NCBI GenBank assembly: GCA_038322235.1
Contig: JBBQFQ010000022.1
Coordinates: 1-64,000, forward strand
Reading direction: 5' to 3'
DNA from: SZAS-18 sp038322235
Lineage (GTDB): Bacteria; Verrucomicrobiota; Verrucomicrobiia; Chthoniobacterales; SZAS-18
DNA length: 64,000 nt
Below, piece after piece: positions 36,496 to 45,107 of the stretch. The first letter of the stretch is position 1, and each line of letters opens with the position of its first letter. Under the pieces are notes generated by a model, which saw only the letters and a program-made list of their open reading frames with translations, had not been told where the DNA came from and did no database searches. A program made the translations under genes and the position numbers.

Positions 36496-38214
36496 GTGAA
36501 GCCTGCCTCACTCGTCCCTGCGCTGGTCGCGCTCGCCCTCACTCCCTCCCTCTTTGCCCAAGTGGATCGCGTCACTGGAAAGCCTTTCGCCACCCGCTCG
36601 GAAGTCATCGCCGTCCACGGCATGGTCTGCACGAGCCAGCCGCTCGCCACCCAGATCGGGCTCGATGTCCTCAAGGCCGGCGGCAGCGCGGTCGATGCGG
36701 CGATCGCCGCGAATGCCGCGCTCGGACTCATGGAGCCCACCGGCGCAGGCCTGGGCGGGGATCTTTTCGCCATCGTCTACGAAGCGAAAACGGGAAAACT
36801 CCACGGCCTCAATGGCAGTGGCCGCGCCCCGCTCGGGCTCAGCTACGAGCAATTCAAACAAGAGCTGGAGAAGCTCGGCTCGAAGACGATTCCCATGCAC
36901 GGGTTTCTGCCCATCAGCGTCCCGGGCGCGGTGGACGCGTGGTTCGAGCTGCACGGAAAATTCGGCCGTCTCCCGATGAAGGAGGTTCTCGCTCCGGCGA
37001 TCCGCTACGCCGAGGAAGGCTTCCCGGTTTCCGAACTGATCCAGTACTACTGGGCCCGGAGCGTTCCCGTGCTCAGCAAGCAGCCGGGTGGATTCAAGGA
37101 CACTTACACCATCAACGGCCGCGCCCCGGAAAAAGGCGAGATCTTCAAGAATCCCGACCTCGCGAAAACCCTCCGCCTCCTCGCCACGAAAGGGCGCGAT
37201 TCCTTTTACAAGGGCGAGGTGGCCGATGCGATCGACGCCTTCTTCAAGGCGAACGGCGGCTGGTTGCGGAAGATCGACTTCGAAAAGCACTCGTCCACCT
37301 GGGTCGATCCCGTGAGCGTGAACTACCGTGGCTACGACATCTTCGAGCTTCCGCCGAATTCCCAGGGCATCGCCGCGCTCCAGGCGCTGAACATTCTCGA
37401 GTCGTACGACCTTCGGTCGATGGGCTTCAACAGCGCGGATGCCCTGCATCTCCAGTTCGAGGCCAAGAAGCTTGCCTTCGAGGATCGGGCGAAGTTCTAC
37501 GCCGACCCCGCGTTCTCGAAGATCCCGCTTACCCGTCTCCTCTCGAAGGAATACGCCGCCGAGCGCCGGAAGCTCATCGACCCGCAGCGCGCCGCGAAGC
37601 GTTTCGACCCCGGCACCGCCGCGCTCAGCCAGGGCGATACCATCTATCTCTGCACCGCCGACCAGGAGGGCAACATGGCCTCGCTCATCCAGAGCAACTA
37701 CCGCGGCATGGGCAGCGGCATTGTCGTGCCCGGGACCGGCTTCGGCTTTCAGGATCGCGGCGAGCTCTTCACCTTTGAGCCCGGCCACGCGAACGTCTAT
37801 GCGCCCGGCAAACGTCCCTTCCAAACCATCATCCCTGCATTCGTGAAAAAAGACGGCAAGCCCTGGGTCGCCTTCGGCGTCATGGGTGGAGGGATGCAAC
37901 CGCAGGGCCACACCCAGATCATTCATAACTTGATCGACTTCGGGATGGGCCTCCAGGAAGCCGGCGATGCGGCCCGCTGGCAGCACGAGGGCTCCAGCGA
38001 GCCCACCGGCGAAAAGATGACCACCGGTGGCTATGTGAATGTGGAGAGCGGCATCCCGTGGGACGTCGTGCGCCAGCTGGCGAAGCGCGGGCACAACATC
38101 CGCACGGATGTCGGTGGCTACGGCGGTTATCAGGCCATCATGCGCGACCACGCTCACGGCGTCTGGATCGGCGCCTCCGAAAGCCGCAAGGACGGTCAGG
38201 CGGGAGGATACTGA
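36496..38214 (+). CDS. ggt: gamma-glutamyltransferase (Ntn hydrolase)
   Basis: A 572-residue precursor. A GTG start at 36496 gives a signal peptide (KPASLVPALVALALTPSLFA-QV). The large-subunit part carries GGSAVDAAIAANAALGLMEP. The autoprocessing site is before the Thr of GDTIYLCTADQEGN, which would become the nucleophile of the small subunit, and QSNYRGMGSGIVVPGTGF follows. It lacks the exact TTH of E. coli Ggt and is closer to the ywrD/acylase-like subgroup, so glutathione may not be the true substrate. A periplasmic location is expected. Confidence 0.88.
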   Translation: MKPASLVPALVALALTPSLFAQVDRVTGKPFATRSEVIAVHGMVCTSQPLATQIGLDVLKAGGSAVDAAIAANAALGLMEPTGAGLGGDLFAIVYEAKTGKLHGLNGSGRAPLGLSYEQFKQELEKLGSKTIPMHGFLPISVPGAVDAWFELHGKFGRLPMKEVLAPAIRYAEEGFPVSELIQYYWARSVPVLSKQPGGFKDTYTINGRAPEKGEIFKNPDLAKTLRLLATKGRDSFYKGEVADAIDAFFKANGGWLRKIDFEKHSSTWVDPVSVNYRGYDIFELPPNSQGIAALQALNILESYDLRSMGFNSADALHLQFEAKKLAFEDRAKFYADPAFSKIPLTRLLSKEYAAERRKLIDPQRAAKRFDPGTAALSQGDTIYLCTADQEGNMASLIQSNYRGMGSGIVVPGTGFGFQDRGELFTFEPGHANVYAPGKRPFQTIIPAFVKKDGKPWVAFGVMGGGMQPQGHTQIIHNLIDFGMGLQEAGDAARWQHEGSSEPTGEKMTTGGYVNVESGIPWDVVRQLAKRGHNIRTDVGGYGGYQAIMRDHAHGVWIGASESRKDGQAGGY

Positions 38215-38241
38215 GCGGGCGTCGGCGGGAGGAAAGCTGGT

Positions 38242-38649
38242 TCACGTCGAAGCGGGCGGTTGGCCCGACTCGCGGCCACGCAGGGCCGTCAGGAAGGCGC
38301 AGCCTTTGCCGGCGAGGCGCTCCTCGAGTTTCTTCGTGCAATCGCAATCGCAACAGGCCCATGCCTCGGTGCCGTTGAGATCCCGACAGTTCTGGCGCGC
38401 GTGCGCGTCCTTCACGGAAAGGAGTTCGAAATACTGCTCCCAATAGGGCCGCTCCTCCTCCAGCGGCGTCGCGCAGAAACACGTCTCGACCCATTGAGCT
38501 GTCCCATCGGGGAGCAAGCGGGCGACGCGGAGGTCCTCGATATATTCCGATCCGGCCACGGAGCCGCGGCCAAGCGTCCCGCGATCAACGGCGTCCAGCA
38601 GGGCCGCCTCGCGGCCTGCTTTCGCGCGAGCAGTGACGAGATAGCGCAC
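38242..38649 (-). CDS. conserved-looking hypothetical with a Cys cluster
   Basis: A 135-residue soluble protein of unknown function. It starts with a ferredoxin-like strand (MRYLVTARAKAGREAALLDAV) reminiscent of YCII or dimeric alpha-beta barrel proteins. It contains FCATPLEEERPYWEQYFELLSVKDAH and a cysteine cluster, WACCDCDCTKKLEERL (about residues 97-112), which could bind a metal. It converges on ggt with a 27-base gap. Confidence 0.65.
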   Translation of the reverse strand: MRYLVTARAKAGREAALLDAVDRGTLGRGSVAGSEYIEDLRVARLLPDGTAQWVETCFCATPLEEERPYWEQYFELLSVKDAHARQNCRDLNGTEAWACCDCDCTKKLEERLAGKGCAFLTALRGRESGQPPAST

Positions 38650-38758
38650 GAAGAAAAGGGAGACGGGGGAGCGGCGGAAAGCAACGACTCACGCGAAGAT
38701 TCGCTCCCAAGCGGGCGGGATTCTCGGGGCGGGTTGATCGGACGGGATTAAGGCAAGA

Positions 38759-38800
38759 AAACGGCCGCGCAGCGGGGAGCGGCGCGGCCGTTTGAACGGA
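38759..38800 (-). terminator. intrinsic terminator of the small Tyr/Gly-rich gene
   Basis: AAACGGCCGCGC (38759-38770) pairs perfectly with GCGCGGCCGTTT (38782-38793) across an 11-base loop. On the minus strand the stem is followed by TTTTCTT. It lies 10-20 bases past the stop at 38811. Confidence 0.8.
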
Positions 38801-38810
38801 ACGAGAGGGT

Positions 38811-39104
38811 TTAGTAACCGATCGAGATGGAGACGCCCGGGCGGTAGTAATACGGGGCGTAGCAGGGATAGCCGTAGCCGCGGTAGCCAGCGCCATAATA
38901 GGAATACGGCCGGTAGTAACGACGGCCGTAGTAAGCGGACGGGCGATAGTACGGGCGACCGTAGTAGCCCCCACCGTAATAGACGCGGGAGTAGCCCCGG
39001 GCGTAAACCCGGCGCCCATAGCCGTAAGGCCGAGCCTCCGCCGTTTGCGGCAGGGTGAGGAGGATTCCGAACACGGCGGCGAGAAGAAGAACGTAACGTC
39101 TCAT
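38811..39104 (-). CDS. small exported Tyr/Gly/Arg-rich protein
   Basis: A 97-residue protein with a signal peptide (MRRYVLLLAAVFGILLTLPQTAEA-RP). The mature 73 residues are made of Y/G/R/P repeats of the form YYGRPYYRPS, with about a third tyrosine and a single cysteine. Similar short exported Tyr-rich proteins occur in many Gram-negative bacteria, with unknown roles in the envelope. It has its own terminator, supporting a real single gene. Confidence 0.7.
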   Translation of the reverse strand: MRRYVLLLAAVFGILLTLPQTAEARPYGYGRRVYARGYSRVYYGGGYYGRPYYRPSAYYGRRYYRPYSYYGAGYRGYGYPCYAPYYYRPGVSISIGY

Positions 39105-39227
39105 ACCGATTTATGACCGACGCGCCCGTCCCCGCATTCAATCCAGAGTGCAGAAAAATTTTATCTTTCCATGGCAGCGAGGCATCCGAGCGGGACCCGT
39201 GGGTCGAAGGGGCGAACCGCGAAACGA

Positions 39228-42050
39228 TCATTTCCCGCGGCTCGAACCACCGGTCTGCTGGCCCGCGAGCGCGGCAAGAAAGCGGGGCTCGGCCCGCAGG
39301 CCATCCCACACGGGATCGAGCCGGAGTGAGCCGTAACAAAGATCGCCCGGGATGGCGAGGAGACGTTCGATGAGGTCGAGGGCGGCGGCGTTCTCGCCCG
39401 CGAGGGCAGAGGTTCGGGCCTGCATCTCGAGGAGTTCCGGGCCATCGATCGCGTCCCGGCCGAGGGGAACGAGATCCACGCTCCGCTGGGCGCCGGCGAG
39501 AGCGGCGTCGCGCTGACCGAGCAGCGCATCGAGTTGCGCGAGGACGGCAAGGCGCTTCGGGGCTTCCGGCGCCTGACGGAGGGCGGCCAGGGTCACCTCG
39601 CGGGCGGTGCGAAAGGCTTGGGCGGCGGCGTCCGAATCGCCGCGCAGCCGGGCGATCCACCCCTCGAACCACGAGCGCGGGAACGCGAAGAGGTTCGGAT
39701 CGGTGAATTCGGCGTCTGCGCTCTCGGAGAGTCGGGCCGCCGCGGCGACGGGATCGCGAGCGTGGAGGGCGGCGAGAATGCGGCCGAGGGTGATGAGGGA
39801 ATTCGGATCGTAGGTCCGGGCCAGCTGGGCCCGGGCCTGGACGAGCGGCGCGGGATCGGCGTCGCGGAGGAGCGGGATCTCCGCGCGGTCGAGCGTGAGC
39901 GTTTCGAGCACGAGGCCGGAGGCGGCGGCGCGGTCGAGCACGCGCAGCGCCTCATCCCAGCGGCGCTGGAACCGATAGGTCAGGTGGAGGGAGCGCACGG
40001 CGGACGGACTCCGCGGATCCAGCGCGAGCGCCCGATCGAGGTGCGTGATGGCATCATCCCAGCGTCCCAGCCGGCGGTCGATCAAGCCGAGCCAGCGAAA
40101 GGCGGCTTCACTGTTCGGCAGGACGTTGGTGGCCGCCGCAAACTCGACCCGCGCCGCTGCGAAGTCGCGCCGGCCCCAGTAGAGGAACAGGCCGCGGGCG
40201 AGCCGGACTTCGCCCCGCTGAGGTTGGAGACGCTCAGCGGCTTCGAGGGCGGCAGTGCAGAGGGCGAGCCGGGCCGGCGTGCGGTCGCTGCCATTCCAGT
40301 ACAGACTGACGTGCACCTCGGAGAGCAGGCAGAACGCGAGGGTGAATTTAGGATCCTGGGCGGTGGCCTCATTCAATAACCGCGCGGCCTGGAGCAGGAC
40401 CGCATTCGGATCGGGCATCTGCTGCCAGGCCGCGAGCAGTTCCTTCGCCTGAAGGTAGAGATCGTAGGCCGCGAGATTTTCGGTGGGACGCGAGGCCATC
40501 GCGGCGCGCTCGCCGGTGCCCAGCCGGGCCTGAATCTGCTCGGCGATCTGCCCGGCGATTTCGTCCTGGACCGCGAAGACATCCGCCAGGGCGCGATCAA
40601 AGCGGCCGGCCCAGATCTGCCGCTGGCCCCGCACCTCCACGACTGCGACGCTGATGACCACTCTTCCCGCCTCCCGGCGGACGCTGCCCTCGACCAGATG
40701 CGTGACGCCCAGCGCGGCGCCGATCGCGGCGAGATCGCGCGGAGCCCCGGACTCGGCCCGGTAGGCCTGAAGTGAACTGCGGGCGATGACGCGCAGATCC
40801 CGGATCTGCGCAAGGCGCGTGAGAATATCGTCCTGCATGCCTTCGGCGAAGAAGGAGTTTTCGCGCGCGTCACTGAGATTCCGGAAGGGCAGCACCGCGA
40901 TGGATTTTTCCGTGCTGGCGGCGGCGTCGGTGGGCGCCGGGGCCGACCGGGGCGCGCGCAGCCACCATCCGGCGCCGAGGCCGATGGCGACGATGGCCGC
41001 GCCGACGAGCGCGATCCAGACGGGGCCGCCCCGCCGCGACCGACGGGAAGCGGAGGCGGCTCGAGGCGTCGCGGTGAGCGTGGTGAGAGGAGGCAACGCC
41101 GGGACGATGGGGCACTCCAGTCCGGCGGCCGTTACGCGCGCGGCGGCCAGCGCTTCCGCGGCGGAGACGGCGTCCGGATAGCGATCGGCCGGCGACTTCG
41201 CGAGGAGTCCGCGCAGGGGCTCGAGCACGGCGGCCGGGAGCGCGGCGAGGTCGCTCCAGGGTGGCTCGTCGTTCGTGTGCTGGTTGAGGATCTCGCGCAG
41301 GTTGCGCCCGACAAACGGGGGCCGGCCGGCCAGCATTTCCCAGAGGATGCAGCCGAGGCTGTAAAGATCGGTGCGGCCGTCCAGATCCTCGGCCTCCTGA
41401 CACTGCTCGGGACTCGCATACGCGGCCGTGCCGCGGAAGCCCAGTGTCGGAGCCGCATCGTCCACGGACGCATTCGTCGTGGTGCCGTGCCGGATCGCGC
41501 GAGCGAGACCGAAGTCGATGATCTTCAGCAGGCAGCCGCCGCTGGCCGTAAGCGAGCGGGCGCGCGGATGGGTGGGAGGGAATTCCACGACCATCAGATT
41601 CGGCGGCTTGAGATCCCGGTGGATGAGGTGCTGCTGGTGGATCGCGCCGAGGCCCGCGGCGATCTGCTCGGCGAACCCAAGCGCCTGCGCGGGGGAGGGT
41701 CGTCCGTGTTGCCGGAGCCACGTTTGGAGGGAAATGCCCTCCACCAGTTCCATCGCATAAAACATCCGGCCGGGCTCGTCGTGGAGGTACACGACCGGCG
41801 CGACATTCGGATGCGCGATCCGGGCGGCGGCGCGCGCCTCGCGCACGAGGAGCCGATGGGAGTCCGGATCACTGATCCGGGAGGGATGAATCACCTTCAG
41901 CGCGACATCCACGCGGAGGCGTTCGTCCTCGGCCCGGTAGGTGAGCCCCATCCCGCCGACGCCGAGGACCCAGGGCGACCCGTCCGGCCGCTGCCGGATC
42001 CGGTAGTGAGCGTGCTGGAGCGGATCGGGATCGGAAGGCCGGAGGAACAT
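39228..42050 (-). CDS. Ser/Thr protein kinase with TolB-like and TPR sensor region
   Basis: A 940-residue membrane kinase. The Hanks-type domain (about 15-310) has LGVGGMGLTY, Lys52 in VALKVI, HRDLKPPN (catalytic Asp146) and DFG at 179-181. One membrane helix follows (about 345-365), then a FlgO/TolB-like domain beginning SIAVLPFRNLSDARENSFFAEG, as in the CadC/adenylate-cyclase-associated group, and then about ten TPR-like helices. The TolB/TPR part would lie in the periplasm and sense or bind a partner; substrates are unknown. The start codon at 42050 sits inside a heptamer repeat. Confidence 0.88.
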   Translation of the reverse strand: MFLRPSDPDPLQHAHYRIRQRPDGSPWVLGVGGMGLTYRAEDERLRVDVALKVIHPSRISDPDSHRLLVREARAAARIAHPNVAPVVYLHDEPGRMFYAMELVEGISLQTWLRQHGRPSPAQALGFAEQIAAGLGAIHQQHLIHRDLKPPNLMVVEFPPTHPRARSLTASGGCLLKIIDFGLARAIRHGTTTNASVDDAAPTLGFRGTAAYASPEQCQEAEDLDGRTDLYSLGCILWEMLAGRPPFVGRNLREILNQHTNDEPPWSDLAALPAAVLEPLRGLLAKSPADRYPDAVSAAEALAAARVTAAGLECPIVPALPPLTTLTATPRAASASRRSRRGGPVWIALVGAAIVAIGLGAGWWLRAPRSAPAPTDAAASTEKSIAVLPFRNLSDARENSFFAEGMQDDILTRLAQIRDLRVIARSSLQAYRAESGAPRDLAAIGAALGVTHLVEGSVRREAGRVVISVAVVEVRGQRQIWAGRFDRALADVFAVQDEIAGQIAEQIQARLGTGERAAMASRPTENLAAYDLYLQAKELLAAWQQMPDPNAVLLQAARLLNEATAQDPKFTLAFCLLSEVHVSLYWNGSDRTPARLALCTAALEAAERLQPQRGEVRLARGLFLYWGRRDFAAARVEFAAATNVLPNSEAAFRWLGLIDRRLGRWDDAITHLDRALALDPRSPSAVRSLHLTYRFQRRWDEALRVLDRAAASGLVLETLTLDRAEIPLLRDADPAPLVQARAQLARTYDPNSLITLGRILAALHARDPVAAAARLSESADAEFTDPNLFAFPRSWFEGWIARLRGDSDAAAQAFRTAREVTLAALRQAPEAPKRLAVLAQLDALLGQRDAALAGAQRSVDLVPLGRDAIDGPELLEMQARTSALAGENAAALDLIERLLAIPGDLCYGSLRLDPVWDGLRAEPRFLAALAGQQTGGSSRGK

Positions 42051-42086
42051 CGAACGTTGAACATCGAACTTTGAACTTCGAAGGTC
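42045..42086. repeat. heptamer repeat array (GAACATC type)
   Basis: Six exact-step 7-mers GAACATC, GAACGTT, GAACATC, GAACTTT, GAACTTC, GAAGGTC at 42045-42086. The first unit contains the start codon of the Ser/Thr kinase on the minus strand, so the array is its whole proximal 5' leader. Confidence 0.8.
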
Positions 42087-42175
42087 CGAACCAAGCGTTG
42101 GAAGGGGTGGAGCGTGAACGCGGCGGGCCCAAGTCCTATCTACGCCGCCGCCGGCAAGCCGGACGCTCCGGTCAT

Positions 42176-42829
42176 TCAGAGGGAGAAAGCGAACCCGACG
42201 CGGCCGCCGAGGCCGTTAAAGCTGTCATTGCGGCGGTAGATGTGAGCATTCGAGATGTGCTCGTAGCCGCCCTCGATGAGCAGAGCGCAGCCGCGGTGGA
42301 GACGGATCCGCACGCCGGCCTCGGTGCTCGTGACGAACTCGAAAGGTCCGCCGATCTGGGTCTGACGCTGCTCGCGGTAGATGTCGTTCGACGAGAGGCC
42401 AGCGGTGAATTGGAAATACGGGACAACCCGTTCGGAGCCGGAGAGGAAGTTGTGCCGGATGCCGAGCAATCCCCCGACAAGCTGGGTGCCGGGCCCGCGC
42501 ACCACGCCGGCCCCGAACGCGCCGATGAGGAACTCTTCATTGCCGCGCCACCAGCCGCGGCCGTGGCGGTCGGAGATGACGACGCCGAGCCGCAAGTCAG
42601 ATCCCACGAGTCCGATCTTCGGGCTTCGAGTCGAGGGCAGCCACGCGGTGCTGTAACCACCCGCCAGGATCTCGAGGGTCATCGCGCCTTTCCGGGCCGG
42701 ATCGAGGCTGTCGGTGCGGGCGGGCTCAACCTCTCCGGCGCGGAGCGACGCGGCGGAGGCGACGGCGAGGAGGAGCAGAACAAAGCGGGCCCGGAGACGA
42801 AGAGCGGCGGCCGAATGGTCGGAAGACAT
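42176..42829 (-). CDS. acyloxyacyl hydrolase / lipid A deacylase-like (PagL family) outer-membrane protein
   Basis: A 217-residue protein with an N-terminal signal (hydrophobic residues 14-30) and a small beta-barrel pattern. The EHISNA motif near residue 190 matches the His-x-Ser-Asn catalytic motif of PagL, which removes the 3-linked acyl chain from lipid A at the outer membrane. The catalytic Glu expected 14 residues after the His is Asn here, so activity is uncertain. The C-terminal strand VGFAFSL is barrel-like. It is a single gene, minus strand. Confidence 0.65.
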   Translation of the reverse strand: MSSDHSAAALRLRARFVLLLLAVASAASLRAGEVEPARTDSLDPARKGAMTLEILAGGYSTAWLPSTRSPKIGLVGSDLRLGVVISDRHGRGWWRGNEEFLIGAFGAGVVRGPGTQLVGGLLGIRHNFLSGSERVVPYFQFTAGLSSNDIYREQRQTQIGGPFEFVTSTEAGVRIRLHRGCALLIEGGYEHISNAHIYRRNDSFNGLGGRVGFAFSL

Positions 42830-42934
42830 CCGGAAGCATGCTCCGCTCCGCCGGGCGCGCTACGAAGGAATCGGAGCGCTGGCACAGCTGACGCTCGATC
42901 AACCGGGACCACGGGCGCCGCGCGGGGAGCGAAG

Positions 42935-44098
42935 TCAGGCGATGGTCTGACGCATCGCATCGAGGGCGGCACGGAGATTTTCGCGCTTCGGTCCGCTTCC
43001 CTGGGCGAGGTCGGGCCGGCCCCCGCCCCGACCTTCCACGAGCGGCAGCCCGACCTTGAGTAGCTCATTCGCCCGGACGGGCGCCCCCGCTCCGCACGCG
43101 ACGGCGAGGAGCGCGCGTTCCGGAGTCAATGCCCCGAGCAGGGCGATCGCCCCGGCTTTCTCCGCGAAAGCGCCCGCGAGCTCCGGGAGGAGTGCGGCGT
43201 CCTCGATGACCCGGACCACCACGCCTTCCGGCGCGGCTGCGGCTATCTCCCGCGCAAGCCGGGTGCGAAGTTGGGCCGCTTCGCGCTTCGTCGCGGTGAG
43301 TTCATCGAGGAGGGCGGAGGCCCGCTCCGGAACTCCGTCCGGCGCGGTGCTCAGGCGCACGCTGAGCGCGGCGACGAAGTCATGCTTGAAGCGATAATCC
43401 GGGAGCAGGCGCGCGCCGCAGTTGAAATAGACCCGCGTGTCGGTCGCACGGATTTTCTCGAGCTTGAAGATCTTCAGCATTCCGACTTCCGCGCTGCTGC
43501 GCAGATGGGTGCCGCCGCACGCGCTGTAGTCGTAGTCGCCGATTTGAACGATCCGGATCAAGCCCGAGACTTTCGGGGGCCGGCGCAGCGGCAGGTGGTC
43601 GATCTCCGCCTCGTCGACCTCGTAGGAGCGAATCGGATGCGCGGCCCAGATAGCATCGTTCGCGACCTGTTCGGCCCGCGTGGCGAGTTCCCAGCTCACG
43701 TCGCCGGTGAGGTCGAGGGTGCAGACGCGGCCCTCCATGTTCACCGCGGCGACCGGCCGATCGAGGCGGAAAAAGGCCTGCCCGAGAATGTGCTCACCGG
43801 TGTGCTGCTGCATGTGATCGAAGCGCCGGGACCAGTCGATCTTGCCTTCAGCCGTCTCTCCGAGCGCCGGCGCGGCGCCATCGAGCGTGTGCCAGATCGC
43901 TCCATCGTCATCCTCGACCACCCCGGTCACGCGCGCCGCGCCGAGGTGGCCGGTGTCGAAGGCCTGACCTCCCGCCGTCGGATAAAACAAAGTCTCCGCC
44001 AGCCGCACCTCCGGGCGGCCCTGGTGGTCGCGAAGCTCGCGAACGTCGGCGGAGAACTGCGTGCGGTAGGGGTCGGTGCGGTAAAGGCGGATGCTCAT
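42935..44098 (-). CDS. alaX: long AlaX-type alanyl-tRNA editing protein with DHHA1 domain
   Basis: A 387-residue trans-editing protein resembling the editing and C-Ala parts of alanyl-tRNA synthetase. YPTAGGQAFDTG opens the editing domain, the zinc site is His99 and His103 (HTGEH) plus CGGTH, and a C-terminal DHHA1 domain ends in GRGGGRPDLAQGSG. It would hydrolyse Ser- or Gly-tRNA-Ala. The start MSIRLYRTDP at 44098 agrees with the AlaX-L N-terminus. The 21-bp repeat array begins 155 bases upstream. Confidence 0.88.
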   Translation of the reverse strand: MSIRLYRTDPYRTQFSADVRELRDHQGRPEVRLAETLFYPTAGGQAFDTGHLGAARVTGVVEDDDGAIWHTLDGAAPALGETAEGKIDWSRRFDHMQQHTGEHILGQAFFRLDRPVAAVNMEGRVCTLDLTGDVSWELATRAEQVANDAIWAAHPIRSYEVDEAEIDHLPLRRPPKVSGLIRIVQIGDYDYSACGGTHLRSSAEVGMLKIFKLEKIRATDTRVYFNCGARLLPDYRFKHDFVAALSVRLSTAPDGVPERASALLDELTATKREAAQLRTRLAREIAAAAPEGVVVRVIEDAALLPELAGAFAEKAGAIALLGALTPERALLAVACGAGAPVRANELLKVGLPLVEGRGGGRPDLAQGSGPKRENLRAALDAMRQTIA

Positions 44099-44253
44099 GA
44101 AAGAAAATAAAGCTCCGGGGAGCGTACCGGATTCCAAGGTGAAATCGATCCCATGGGGACGAAATCCCTTCACCTGCTGACCCCGTCCATATCCTCCCGG
44201 AGCACTCGAAATCGCCGCCCGACGCCATCTAAAGGCTCGCGGCGCCCGTCAGA

Positions 44254-44948
44254 TCATTCGCCGAGGAAATTCATGACGTTGCGGGGTGAGTTCACTGGTT
44301 CCGAGCATGAATTCATTCGCTCCGAGAGTGATTGAATTCACCTCCCGAGTGAACGGTAAAGGTCACCGACCCCGTGCACCGACTCGCCGACCTAATTGAT
44401 TCACGCCCGGAGTGCCTTGACTCACCCGTCGACCTCTCCGGAAAGGTCGCTGACCCAATTCAATCACTCTCAAAGTGGATGATGTCACTCCGCAGGGTGA
44501 ACTATATCACTCCTGCTCTGATCTCATTCCCTTTCGGGGTGATCGAATTCACCGCGGGGGTGATCACAGGAGGTCACCGACCGAACCCACTGACTCCCGG
44601 CTTGAATCCACCAACTCCCGGAGTGTTTGCGTTCACCCGCCGACGTATCTCAATCAAACCCGGCGTGGATTCGCCTGGTCGCCAACGTAATTCGCTTACC
44701 CCCGAAGTGAATGAACTCATTCGGCGACGTATCCCGAAAGGTCGCCGACGTAACTCAATCACTCCCAGGGTGAACGAATTCACTCCGCAGGGTGAACTCA
44801 TTCCCTCGCGCTCGGATCTCGATCACTCCCGGAATGATTTGATTCACCTCCAAACTGAACTCACGAGGTCGCCAGCGTATCTATATCGCTCCCAAGGTGA
44901 ATGAATTCACTCGCGGAATGAAGTCAATCACTCCCGGGCAGAATGGTC
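44254..44948. repeat. 33-unit array of a 21-bp dyad-symmetric repeat
   Basis: Thirty-three consecutive units can be laid out at a 21-bp step; two units (44485-44506 and 44801-44822) are 22 bp. Most follow type A, close to TCACTCCCGGGGTGAATGAA plus T, for example at 44759, 44780, 44823, 44886 and 44907. A minority are type B, close to AAGGTCGCCGACGTAATTCA plus A (44443, 44675, 44738, 44865). Both have a dyad centred on base 8. The 1,009-base gap between alaX and the zorB-like gene holds no other feature; flanks 44099-44253 and 44949-45107 show nothing further that I can name. An open frame at 44374-44904 is a by-product of the repeat. Confidence 0.85.
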
Positions 44949-45107
44949 CGGCACCCTCGGAAATGACGTGGAACCGAAAATCGGACCTCCGCATTCCTGT
45001 CGCACCCCAACGCCCGCCCCGTCACGTCTTGACGCAACTTCCTCAAAATCAGAGACGTTTCGCAGCGGCGAGCCGGGTTCCCTGAATTTTTCCCGGTGCT
45101 CTGCCCC

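Noticed and set aside
44254..44948. CRISPR array
   Set aside because: Units are directly adjacent on a 21-bp step with no unique spacers, and no cas genes are near.
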